This document shows positions 29,803-39,942 of a stretch of 64,000 nucleotides of DNA, one piece after another. The translations under genes were made by a program, and so were the position numbers. The first letter of the stretch is position 1; every line of letters starts with the position of its first letter. The DNA is taken from contig CM074139.1 of the NCBI GenBank assembly GCA_037178625.1, positions 1,736,001 to 1,800,000 on the forward strand. Reading direction: 5' to 3'. Source of the DNA: Skeletonema tropicum. Taxonomy: Eukaryota; Bacillariophyta; Thalassiosirophyceae; Thalassiosirales; Thalassiosiraceae. Below the pieces are notes generated by a model. It saw only the letters and a program-made list of their open reading frames with translations. It made no database searches and was not told the DNA's origin.

Positions 29803-31164
29803 TTACAGCTCTGTCAATCTACGCTTTTGTCCCTTGCTCCCAGACGATGCCTTCGAAGCAGTAGGTGTCGATGCAGCATCACCACCCTTACTCTTATCCT
29901 CACCACCCTTGCTACCACCACTCTTCAAATTCACCGAAATCTGTCGTCCCATCGCAGCACCATAACTCCCCGTCTTCCTCCCCCCACCACCACCTCCACC
30001 CCCACCACCCTTCTTACTCAAACTCCCAACATCACTCAACCCCATCGGATAATCCCCACCCCTCATCATTCTCTGCACCACTCTCGCTCCATTCACAACA
30101 TCAAACGTCCGTGCCGTCAACTGTTCCTCCACCGGTGGTAATACCACACCCCCATAACAATCTCGTGGTATCGCCGGCAAAGGTACCCGATTCACCTCCT
30201 CGGCCACACACTGCACATCTTCCACCCGTGGTAATGTCGATGACACACCATTGGTATCCTCTCTCATCTCCACTGCCAATAGTACATCGGATGGTAACAA
30301 TGCCGCAATGGAATCACGGTTTGCATGCAACGCATAATCTTGTGCATCGGCGAGTAATTCAAGTGTGTACCGTCGTGCTTGTTCGAGTAAACAAGCGTAT
30401 GCGCGGGGTGTGAGGTGGGAACGGGTAAGTCCTGCTGCGGACAGTGATTTGTCAATTATGGATACATCGTCCACCAAGAACCCGGATGATGATTGTTGTT
30501 GTTTTGTAGTTGAAGAGGCATCACTCTTTTTTCGTTTGGAATTACTTTGAGAGGCAGACACAGGGGGAGTTGTAACATCCATCCAACTCAATCCACCCAT
30601 ACGTGCCAATCCATCTCCATACATCCATCCCTGTGATTGACTCCCATAATACACGGCATTACTATTAGTTGTAGCATTGCCCTTGCTGGTATCCTTCTCC
30701 CCCCTTTTCTTACTCTTACCATTATTCCCCCCAACACTACTACTTCCCGTACCCCCACCACTTCCACCATTATGCCGCAACTGCACAATCGAATGATACC
30801 GTCTCGGAAACACCACATTCCCCGGCCCATTCCAAACCTCCATATCCTGTCGAAAGGCACGTTCCATCGCTTCCAATTCTTTGAGTTCACGTTTGGCAAT
30901 TTCGGCTTTTTGAATTTTGAGTTGTTTTTCAATTGCGGCTGACGAGGTGGTGGATGAGGAGGATTTTTTGGTGGTGGGAGACTTTTTGGAGGTGGATGAT
31001 TTGGAATTTTCGCTGGATTTGGTGTTGGATTGTTTGGAGGGTGATTTGTTGGAGGAGGAAGTTGATTTGGTCTTTTTTATGGGGGAGATGGTTGTGGTGG
31101 GGGGAGGATTTGCTGGTGTGGTGGCTGCTTTGCCTGCTGTAGTTTTATTGGTTGCGGCTGCCAT
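29803..31164 (-). CDS. TAF9: TAF9-like subunit of TFIID/SAGA
   Basis: 453 residues, one exon. The first 80 residues are a Lys/Ser/Thr-rich tail, followed by a short coiled coil (about 78-115). A histone fold lies near residues 250-310 (IIDKSLSAAGLTRSHLTPRA, YTLELLADAQDYALHAN, LLPSDVLLAVEMRED). The TAF9-specific block then reads LPAIPRDCYGG, LPPVEEQLTARTF, equivalent to the P-L-P-x-I ... LPP ... LTAPNY region of known TAF9. The C-terminus is Gly- and Lys-rich. TAF9 pairs with TAF6 in TFIID and in SAGA for RNA polymerase II initiation. The protein is longer than animal TAF9 (about 260 residues) because of the low-complexity extensions and inserts. Confidence 0.82.
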   Translation of the reverse strand: MAAATNKTTAGKAATTPANPPPTTTISPIKKTKSTSSSNKSPSKQSNTKSSENSKSSTSKKSPTTKKSSSSTTSSAAIEKQLKIQKAEIAKRELKELEAMERAFRQDMEVWNGPGNVVFPRRYHSIVQLRHNGGSGGGTGSSSVGGNNGKSKKRGEKDTSKGNATTNSNAVYYGSQSQGWMYGDGLARMGGLSWMDVTTPPVSASQSNSKRKKSDASSTTKQQQSSSGFLVDDVSIIDKSLSAAGLTRSHLTPRAYACLLEQARRYTLELLADAQDYALHANRDSIAALLPSDVLLAVEMREDTNGVSSTLPRVEDVQCVAEEVNRVPLPAIPRDCYGGVVLPPVEEQLTARTFDVVNGARVVQRMMRGGDYPMGLSDVGSLSKKGGGGGGGGGGRKTGSYGAAMGRQISVNLKSGGSKGGEDKSKGGDAASTPTASKASSGSKGQKRRLTEL

Positions 31165-32182
31165 TTTGGTGGTGGGCTATGATGTCGTTATTACTGTGAT
31201 GGTTTGTTAAGGAGAGAGTAGAGGCAGAAGATGTGTTGATAGTTGATACACAAACACAAACACAAGATGTCGCTCATGATCATTACTTCTATGTATGTAT
31301 GTACGATGTTGTTTTGGCCGCTTCGATGTTGGCGGGTCAAAAAAATAGTGAGATTGAAAAAACACCCGCCTCTGGCCTGAACACATTTGTTTCCACCCGC
31401 CCCGTTGCTTTCTGCTTGCTTCCCGTCCTTGCTTCCAGCCGATGCAGCTCAATGAAGGTTGGAAGATGAACTGATGTAGACAGTATGGTATCCAGTTCTT
31501 ATCGGCATGACATCTGCCTGATTACTTTGAATTGATTCAACAAAACAACTGCTGACGTTATTGAGACTTCAATTAATCATTCTTTGCAAACCTGGCATTG
31601 TCCATGGTCGGCATGAGGACTGAACGACTGAAGAATAATGACTCCAGTTTCTTGCAGACTTGATGTTGACGACAAGTGAATCTGAAATCTGAATAGATAG
31701 AAAACTATTGATCCGAATGATTCCCTACAGACGAGCGACTGGTTTGGCCTTGGCCAGTTCTGTTCTTCATCGTCTATCTGAGTGTATATACACCATTTTT
31801 TCAATCCGTTCCATCCCTCTACAATCAAGCTTTTAGGCTTAGCCGTCTGATCTTTGTCAGATTCGTACATGTACTCATCGATTACATATCCCTATCTCCT
31901 TGAGTGGGCAGAGTACGGCATGATTATCATCTAAACCAATCAATTCAATACATTCTATTATTAAGTGTTACTATCTATCTTCTACCCCAAGCACTACCAA
32001 TGATCGAGATCTTACTCTCACACAATATCAATATTTTTAGTCCCTTTTTTACTTTGCCCAACCCGCATGGAAATTATAGTCGTAGATGGTGATCATATGG
32101 TGTGTACAACTATTTCACGAAAGATCATCAAGAAGGAGTTGTTGTGTATTCTCTCTCGCGGTACCACCGCCCGTGAGAACTT
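31165..32182. other. Intergenic; downstream flank of the Cys-rich gene array
   Basis: The first 800 bases hold no recognisable gene. From about 31985 to 32160 the sequence matches 51190-51290 and 54720-54880, the 3' flanks of other copies of the Cys-rich gene. Confidence 0.45.
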
Positions 32183-33153
32183 TTAAGTCTCTGCTTCAAC
32201 GTCTTCCTCTTCTTCAAAGTCTTTCTCTTGTTCAGCGTTGTTAGAATCACATTCATTCCTGTTCTGGTTCCAGCGGCAGATATTACTAGTATTATCCTCA
32301 CATTCCTTTCGTGAAGTATTGTCCAAGTCGTTGCATGACCTAATATCGCAATGGCCACTTCTACTGTAAGTACAGAGTCCACTCTGCTCGCATTCGTCGT
32401 AGCTAGTGAAGTCAAAATCGCTGCAAATCAAAACGCAGCGACTGTTGACCCACGAGCAGCCCTCATTTTCGCACCGGTTGCTATTATTGTCGTAATCGCT
32501 GCACCTGAAAGAGGTGTTAGTGGGGGTGCGGCATTCCCAACGGCTACTGTCCCATTCGCAATTGTTCCTCTCGCAACTGCTGCGATTATTGAAATTCCTG
32601 CAGTTTCTGTTGCCACCGGAAGTGCATGTATTGCCATTCCAGAAACATTGACCATCACAGTCTCTTTCAATGTTGTCGCAACTGTTTGGGCCATAACTTC
32701 CACAATCCGTTTTGGTGTCACAGTTGGCAAAGGCAGCCAACTCTTCAGCTTCGGGAAGGATTCCTCGGAGAGACTGTCCATAAGAATATAAACGGTGATG
32801 GTAGGGTGGGACGAGACCGAGACAGGCGTGGTCGATGCACGATGCATACCATAGATTATGACGGAATGGGTGAGAAGAGGGAGAAGAGGAGAACCATAGA
32901 GGCGCATGTTAGAAAGGCAAGAGACGAAATCAAGGAATTATTTAGTATATCGTCGATAGTGAAGTCTAGCATCCAGCGACACTCCTTGTCATCACAATCA
33001 TGCAGACATTGTCATGCAGGCGCAAAACACAATCTATCAACCTCAAACACTACCCGATAAAACAGAAATGTTACTCACCACAGTAGCGGCAGAGGCGCCA
33101 GGCAAGGCGGCGGCGGCGGTACTGAGGAGGACGGCAACGGAAGATAGCTTCAT
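32183..33153 (-). CDS. Cys-rich secreted protein (array copy 1), two exons
   Basis: Exon 1 (33153-33079) encodes exactly 25 residues, a clean signal peptide (MKLSSVAVLLSTAAAALPGASA). The 305-bp intron has GTGAGT and GGACAG borders. Exon 2 (32773-32183) encodes a short propeptide-like stretch and then about six repeats of 20-35 residues with paired Cys and a conserved C-x-W core (CDGQCFWNGNTC, CERNNCEWDSSRWEC, CENEGCSWVNSRC, CEQSGLCTY, CRWNQNRNEC). It ends in an acidic tail (EKDFEEEEDVEAET). The 221-residue product is likely extracellular or cell-wall associated and disulfide-bonded. I do not recognise a named family. Near-identical and degenerate copies lie at 52284, 51320 and 54928. Confidence 0.78.
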
Positions 33154-33628
33154 AGTGATAAACAGATGTGGTGGCGATGTGTTGGACGATGGTGTGGATG
33201 ATACAAAATGCATATTATGAGAAGAGGAGATAGCAACGCGTTTATTTTTGATCCGGAGCTCACGTTGGAATTCAATACATGGATATGTAAGACTTTGTTA
33301 CAGATATGATTTCTTTATGTCAATGTGAGCATGGATTGATCGGGGCGCCCTCCAGAAGGTAAGCGATTTGGACACAAATATCTCAGCAAATGGAGTCTTT
33401 TAGGGGGGAAGGCCCGGTCATTGTAGCAAATAGATATAGAAAATGTACTCGTACGGAAGGTTTATGTCATCTACTCCGATGACGTCAAATCCCCCTGGGG
33501 TCTCATTCAGGTTTACTCAGGCTGAGCGCAAAAGGGGGTAAGAATAATTTAGTTCTCTTTTAGCAAATAGAACTAAGTATAGTAATTTTTAAATAGGAGT
33601 AAATACAACTTCGAATCTACTTATTTGT
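33154..33628. promoter_or_regulatory. Conserved upstream region of the Cys-rich gene
   Basis: About 370 bases upstream of the start are shared with the region upstream of array copy 2 (53354-53725), including GGGGCGCCCTCCAGAAGGTA and GGTCTCATTCAGGTTTACTC; similarity ends near 33527. Confidence 0.6.
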
Positions 33629-33632
33629 TAAC

Positions 33633-35023
33633 CAGAAGATGCCCAGGGGATAATGAAAAAAATCACCAGCGATCACCATGGCGCACCTCGACCCCGTACG
33701 TGCCGACATCAACAACACTAGCTACACATAAAATTAGACAGCCCAACTGCAGCAACTCCCTCTCCAATAGCCTTTCTATGAAGTGGTGTCGTCAGGTGGA
33801 CATCGATCCACGCCATCGCTACTTATCATGACACCAAAGTAGAGGTGCCGGAAAATTGCGCTTTGACATCGGTGTGATGATGCACTTCCAATATGGTCTT
33901 CAGATGAATAGTTGGAGCTGCTCTGCCACTGAACTGGTTTGCAGACGCCATCTATATTCTATTAAGCGGCGATCGATCCCCTCTAGAGTGTGTCGGGGTG
34001 TTCTATGGCGCATGTAGTGGCATGGTGAATACAGTAGTTGAAAATTGATAATTTCCACAAAATACATCAAAAAGGAGAATGCATATATCTGACAGAAAAT
34101 GAAATGAGAGGGTGCCAAAAGTCTGTGAGGTGATGACTATAATATAACAATCAACGTGGTTGGTGTAGATATCTCTATTTCATTGCGGCTACGACATTAT
34201 TGGACTGGTTGATATGTAGCATATTTTGGTGGAAAATGAAGAGCCGAATGCAATTACATACACGAGTATTTGAAGTGATATTGAGTGTATTCATCCTGCA
34301 AGTTGGGGGCCTTTTCACCACACAACACCAATAGCCATCTGTTGCGAGCATTATACAGTGGTTTGAGGGTATCATATGACTCCTAACAGCACCATTCCTA
34401 CCCGATGGGATCAAAGCAACAGCGGATGATTTGACCTACTACTCAATTATTACGTCTAATTTGTATGTAATCAATAAAACTGATAATAATAATCAATCAT
34501 CATAGTATTCAGAAGGTGTCTGCAATGCACCATGGCTATTAAATAGCCGAAATCTATTAAATATGAGTATGTCATGATGTTGCCCGGCATGTGCAGATTT
34601 TGTGTCTCTGGCGGTTAGAGCCGTATACCATCACAACGACGCCGATTCGGCCGCCACCGCTTACAGAATCGGAATCTGCATAAAAAATGGGGTCAGGGAC
34701 TATGTTGTTTATGTTGATTTTGGGAATATTGGCCCAATAGTACCATGGTTTGCCGTCGGATTCGTCATGGAGGAGATGTTTTTTGTTAGTGTGTGATGCG
34801 TGATGGCCGAGCACCCCGGGCCGACGATGCCAGTGCTACTGAATTAGTACCCCCAATATCTTGGAGAATGGTCGGAATACCACCATGTCACGTTGCAGAG
34901 GCGTTCTAAACTAACTAAATGGAAGGTTGTTGGTCTTTGAACCAAAAGAATCGACCTATTATTGACACAGTTACGTGGTAAAGACGCCACCCGGGGTGGA
35001 TCCGGGGTGTGGGCATCTTCTGG
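33633..35023. mobile_element. TTAA-flanked element 1 (piggyBac-type, non-autonomous)
   Basis: 1391 bp with terminal inverted repeats CCAGAAGATGCCC / GGGCATCTTCTGG, flanked by TTAA at 33629-33632 and 35024-35027. TTAA target duplication with ends starting CC is the mark of piggyBac-type transposition (family knowledge). No long ORF is present. Its interior is homologous along its length, in inverted orientation, to the next element. Confidence 0.8.
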
Positions 35024-35129
35024 TTAAGGGGTTTAATTGCTAAGTTGATCCGACCCGACGTTCGCTAATATAAGGTAGGAATTAGTATAATTTTGCGAAT
35101 CAGTTGCGCATTCAGTTGCGCATCGTTAA

Positions 35130-36521
35130 CCCATCCCTGCCGCGTACCCCCTTTGTACCCCCTTTTGACTTCCTACCATAACTTCGTCAATAATAGGCCG
35201 ATTCTTATGGTTCAAAGACCAACAACTTTCCATTCAGTGAGTTTAGAACGCCTCTGCAACGTTTCATGGTGGTATTCCGACCATTCCCTGAGATGTTGGG
35301 GGTCCTAATTCAGTATCACTGACATCGGCCGGCGGCGGCGCTCGGCCATCACGCATCACACACTAACAAAAAAACATCTCCACCATGACGTATCCGACGG
35401 CAAACCATGGTACTATTGGACCGACACCCCAATGAACACGATAAACAACAACCTGTCTAACCCCATTTTTTATGCTGATTCTGATTCTGTAAGCGGCGGC
35501 GACCGATTCGAAGTCGTTGTGATGGTATACGGCTCTAACCTACGCAGACATGAAATCCGCACATGCCGGGAAACATCATAATATACTCATATTTAATAGA
35601 ATTCGGTAATTTAATAGCCATGTTGCATTACACACTCCATCTATACATTATGATAATGGATATTTATTATCAGTTTTATTAATTACATGCCAATTGCACT
35701 TAATAATGGAGTAGTAGGCCGAATCATCCGCTGTTGTTTTGATGCCATCCGGTAGGAATGGTGTTGTCAGCAGTCATATAATGACCTGAATCCACTCTAT
35801 AACGCTCAAAACAGATAGCTATTGGTGTTGTGTGGTGAAAGGGTCCCCAACTTGCAGGGTAAATACGCTGAATATGACTTCAAATACTCGTGTATGTGAT
35901 GGCATTGGGCTCCTCATTTCCCCCAAAAAAATGCTATACCACCACTAGTCAAATATTGTTGTAGCCGCAATGAAATGGAGATATCTAGACCAAGATCGTT
36001 GATTGTTATATTATAGTCATCACCTCACTGACTTTTGGCACCATTTCATTTCATTTTCTGTCAGATATATGCATTCTCCTTTTTGATGTATTTTGTGGAA
36101 AATATCCATTTGCACCACCGTTATTCACCATGCCACTGCATGCTTCAGAGAACGCCTTCACATGTTATCAAAGGGGTAGATCGCCGCCTAATAGTATGAT
36201 GTTGGCGTCTGCAAACCAGTTCGGTGGCGGAGCAACTCCTACTATTCACATGAAGACCATGACGGAAGTGCATCATCACACCGATGTCAACATGCCATTT
36301 TCCGGCACCTCTACTTTGGTGCTATGATATGTAGCGATGGCGTCGGCCGAAAAAGAATCAAGGGCACCACTTCATAGAAATGCTATTGGAGAGTGAGTTG
36401 CTGCAGCGGGACCGTCTAAATTTATGTTTACGTAGTGTATTATGGTGTCGGCATGTACTGGGTGGAGGTGCACCATGGTGATGGACGAAAAAAAATGAGG
36501 CGCGCGCGCGGCAGGGATGGG
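35130..36521. mobile_element. TTAA-flanked element 2, inverted relative of element 1
   Basis: 1392 bp with ends CCCATCCCTGCCGCG and its complement, flanked by TTAA at 35126-35129 and 36522-36525. The interior aligns with the reverse complement of element 1 with many substitutions, but the terminal sequences differ, so it belongs to another subfamily. The two lie about 100 bp apart and together form a 2.9-kb imperfect foldback. Confidence 0.8.
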
Positions 36522-36540
36522 TTAAGGTCCGGCTGGTATC

Positions 36541-36942
36541 TGTGATGGATAGCCGTCTTAGATGGCAATCCCCAATTGTATGGAAAAGAACTTTAGTTTA
36601 GGTTTAGTTTAGGTAGTTCCACGTCAAGGAATACCGCTTGTGAATGATGTTAGGATGTCAGAATCAGTCATCTGACACATCTAATCTTAGGATTGACATC
36701 CGGGTCTTCCCAGGTGTCAAGGCTCTCGTGAAGCTTTGCTTGGCAGAGCATCCTCATGTGGAGCAAGTAGTTATATAATAGAAAATAATCCATCAAGTAA
36801 AACAGAAGTCTACAGTCCAATCGAATTGATTCAACGCCCTACATCTCCTTTTATCTATTGGTGTTTGAGTTCTACAACCACTCAGACACCTCCATCGACG
36901 GATACGCTAACGTCTCCCTCATCAACTAAGTGAACTATTACA
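36541..36942 (+). repeat. 5' LTR of the copia element
   Basis: 402 bp, TG...CA ends, with a GTTTAGGTTTAG-type short repeat near 36595 and a TTATATAAT box near 36774 that may be the promoter. Flanked on the left by GTATC. Confidence 0.95.
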
Positions 36943-37287
36943 GGTCATGACCCAACGTTTCTCTGCGTAGCGGTCTTTCCTCGTTTTAAAGTTCTTTGTT
37001 GCCTCAACGGCAACACCCTCCATCGACTTCTCTCCGTTGTTTGGTCGGCTTGATCACCCGCCTCCTTCGTTGGTAGTCACCCTAAGTTTTCACCCAGTTA
37101 AGTTTTGAACATTCCTCCGAAGTTTGCGTGCTAGCTACACCTCGTTCGGAGTACATTGGCCCCTGAAGGATTCATCATCGTCAAGTTCAGTTGTGCCGGC
37201 TAGATTCCATTGCGTCAAAAGCCACCCGCTAGATTCCTTTGTGTCAAAAGCATATAAGTAAGTAGATTCGCCTCTGCACCGTTAACA

Positions 37288-39942
37288 ATGCAGTCGCCTT
37301 TTATGACTCCCTTAGACCCTCCGTTGGCGACAACTATCGTGAGTGATGTCTCAAGTGTGGAGTCCGTAACTCCTCGCAGTGAGGAGACCACCGCCCCTCC
37401 TCGTGCTCAAGTGCCCTTGTCTGTTCAGGCTTCTCGAGATTGGTACGGTGATCTGTTGTGGCTTCGAGATGGTAATCCTCCTGGAAGCTCTGCTGGCAGT
37501 ATTGCTGGCCCTACTGGCGACGAAGCCAGTAACCCCTCGTGGCTCAATGAAGCCCCTGCTGGTGTTGTTGCCAGCAGCCCGTCTAGCCTAGAGGCTAGAC
37601 ATCTCGGAGACCTCAGAGACATTCTGTCCCCTGTTGCCTTCGGTAGTCACTCGACCTCTGCTGCGCCCACTACTTTCGATGATGGTGCGGCTGCGGCGGG
37701 TCTTGCTGCTCTACTCGACAAGGTCGAGTTGGAAATCAATAATACTCCGATGACTAAAGATGCGCGTGATAAGGCCGTGGTTAAGATTGCTGATCTCAGG
37801 CTCTCATTGTTGGATGGCTCTGCCTCTGGTGTTTCTGAAGTTTCCCCGGCTGCTGCTGTGGATGGTTCCCCTGTGTCTGGAGGAGGAGATGGTGTTTCTG
37901 TGTCTGGCGGAGGACATGGTACCTCTGTGGCTGTTCCTGTGGCAAGTAGCTACAATGATGTGGTTCAGCCGTGTTCCTATCCTTCGGTCATACACTATGA
38001 TCCCACCTCTTTCGCTTCGACGGCTACCCTTCCAGGTTTTGGTGGACCACCATCGACTTATGTGCCTCCAGTCTTATCTTCAGGACCTGTGGCTGTGCCT
38101 GTTACATCGAGCTCTACCTCTGCGGGTTTTGTTGGTACTTGCCTACCGGTATCTACCGCTGGACATACTATCCCGTCTGGTTCTGTACCCGTTGGCCCTT
38201 CTGCTGCTTCGCACAGTGATACAAATGTAACTGCTGCGCCAGCTCCGGTTCCAGTCCCAGTGAACCCTCCAGAAGGAGAAAGAAGTGCTATATTTTATGA
38301 TACCCCTGTGAGGAGTGCTCCCGGTCCAAGTGCCACTGACGTCGAGGTTGTCATATCTAAAGAAGAACGTCTCAAGCTTGATGTCACGAACTACGACCAA
38401 CTGAAGATTCTGGAGAAAATCCGTGGTGGGTTGGACGACAAGTTCGGTGTTAGCAGTAAGGATTCGCTCTTGTCCGACAAGTCAGAAGCTGGTGACAACG
38501 TTAAGAATGTTCACGTGCAGGTCTCTGCCACCAAATACTTCGACCTGATCGCCCAAACCTTCACGCACTTCACTAAGTACGATATGCTAGAGATTCTGGA
38601 CATCAGCCCCTCCAAATCAAGCGACCCAGATCTGTCCAAACCAATTAGTGAGATTCTGGACCTACAGAAATCGCAAAATCTTCTGTGGGAGTGGCAATGG
38701 CTTCGGTTTGAGGATGTGTGTGTTACGCAAGCACTTATTAACACCTCAGTCTTCGTCTGTGCTGCTGACAATCAGAGCAGTAACTTGATGTATCGGTTTC
38801 TCTACAATTCCTGTACCAGCTCGCTCAAGCAACTCATCGACAAGGAATTCAAAGAGCTGCCCGCTTCCAAGAAAGGTGGTCTTACTTATTTGTGGCTTCT
38901 CCTGCACACCGTACTTCGGCAGACTCCTGGAGTTTCTACGTCCCTTGTTCAGTTCATCAAGTTGTGGTCTACTAAAGGCCCTGCTCTGGTAAATGGAAAT
39001 CTCTTTATCGGTGGTAAACAGTTGAAGAATGCACTTAGTCTTCTTTATGGCGCAGGCAGGCTTGAGCAGGACACCCCAAATAACTTATGGAAAGGAGCCA
39101 GCTTGAGCAGAAATAAATTCCTTAGCAAAATCGCTGAGAAGAACTGCGTTGAAGCTGATGAAGCTCGCCTTAGTTTGAAAATTTACGATGCTCTTAATCA
39201 GTCTCAGCAGTCCATCTACGACAAATCTGTTGCTATCGTGGACACAATTATGGATGCTTATGCCGATCAGACAGCAGGTGGAAAGCGGTTTGCTGATGTC
39301 CCTGCTACTCAGGACAATCGTTTCAATAATTTGTCTGGTAGAAGGAGCGGTGTACCTAGGAGTGGTGTACCTGGTGGTGGTGGACCTCCCCGCGGTGGTG
39401 GAAATAGGCGTTCAAGGCCTTGCTATAATTGTGAGCAGCCTGGTTGTTCGGTAAAGAAATGCAAGAAGACGCTCAATCAGGAACGTATCGATCGTAATAT
39501 CGAGCTGGCGAAGAGGGGTGAATTTGGGGTCGAGATCCCCGAACGTGCCGCTGCTACTCAGCCCCAACAGAAGATGGTCGACGGTTTCTGCATGGCCTAT
39601 TGTAAGCATTGTCAGTGCTACGTCAAGGATCACTCAACCAAGTACCACGACAAATGGAGCGCTGACAAGTCCGGATTCAATATGTTTGATGTGAACCCTA
39701 GTCATCCTTTGGTGGTCAGGAACAAGAACAAGGAACACTTTGCTGCCCTTGTTGCCTCCCGGCGTTCTGGTAGTGATAGCGTGTCCGCTCTTACTGTCCC
39801 TCCTGGTGACGACGGTGGACAAGCTCAACGTATGGCAAACTTGAACTCCATCCTCTCTGAACTTGAGAAGAGGGTTTCGGATGAACACTCAGTGAATCTC
39901 GTCAATGCTGCACGTGCCAATGCTGCGCAGGGTTTTCGGTAG
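37288..39942 (+). CDS. gag: Gag polyprotein of the copia element
   Basis: 884 residues. The first 350 are Ser/Pro/Val-rich and disordered. A helical capsid-like region spans about 355-660 (LKLDVTNYDQLKILEKIRGGL; WEWQWLRFEDVCVTQALINTS). A Gly/Arg-rich linker leads to a zinc knuckle, CYNCEQPGCSVKKC, in which the usual His is replaced by Cys, and to a second Cys/His cluster (CMAYCKHCQCYVKDHSTKYH). Gag would assemble the particle and bind element RNA. The TAG stop at 39940 comes four bases after a GGGTTTT heptamer that could shift ribosomes into pol. Confidence 0.9.
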   Translation: MQSPFMTPLDPPLATTIVSDVSSVESVTPRSEETTAPPRAQVPLSVQASRDWYGDLLWLRDGNPPGSSAGSIAGPTGDEASNPSWLNEAPAGVVASSPSSLEARHLGDLRDILSPVAFGSHSTSAAPTTFDDGAAAAGLAALLDKVELEINNTPMTKDARDKAVVKIADLRLSLLDGSASGVSEVSPAAAVDGSPVSGGGDGVSVSGGGHGTSVAVPVASSYNDVVQPCSYPSVIHYDPTSFASTATLPGFGGPPSTYVPPVLSSGPVAVPVTSSSTSAGFVGTCLPVSTAGHTIPSGSVPVGPSAASHSDTNVTAAPAPVPVPVNPPEGERSAIFYDTPVRSAPGPSATDVEVVISKEERLKLDVTNYDQLKILEKIRGGLDDKFGVSSKDSLLSDKSEAGDNVKNVHVQVSATKYFDLIAQTFTHFTKYDMLEILDISPSKSSDPDLSKPISEILDLQKSQNLLWEWQWLRFEDVCVTQALINTSVFVCAADNQSSNLMYRFLYNSCTSSLKQLIDKEFKELPASKKGGLTYLWLLLHTVLRQTPGVSTSLVQFIKLWSTKGPALVNGNLFIGGKQLKNALSLLYGAGRLEQDTPNNLWKGASLSRNKFLSKIAEKNCVEADEARLSLKIYDALNQSQQSIYDKSVAIVDTIMDAYADQTAGGKRFADVPATQDNRFNNLSGRRSGVPRSGVPGGGGPPRGGGNRRSRPCYNCEQPGCSVKKCKKTLNQERIDRNIELAKRGEFGVEIPERAAATQPQQKMVDGFCMAYCKHCQCYVKDHSTKYHDKWSADKSGFNMFDVNPSHPLVVRNKNKEHFAALVASRRSGSDSVSALTVPPGDDGGQAQRMANLNSILSELEKRVSDEHSVNLVNAARANAAQGFR
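39930..39936 (+). promoter_or_regulatory. Candidate -1 ribosomal frameshift site between gag and pol
   Basis: In the gag frame the bases read G GGT TTT, the canonical X-XXY-YYZ slippery heptamer, followed by CGG TAG. A -1 slip enters the pol frame, open from here without a stop. I have not verified a downstream pseudoknot or stem; the pyrimidine/purine-mixed region 39944-39990 would be where to look. Confidence 0.7.

Noticed and set aside
29865..30413. His/Pro/Ser-rich plus-strand ORFs
   Set aside because: Antisense shadows of the Gly-rich and low-complexity parts of the TAF9-like gene.
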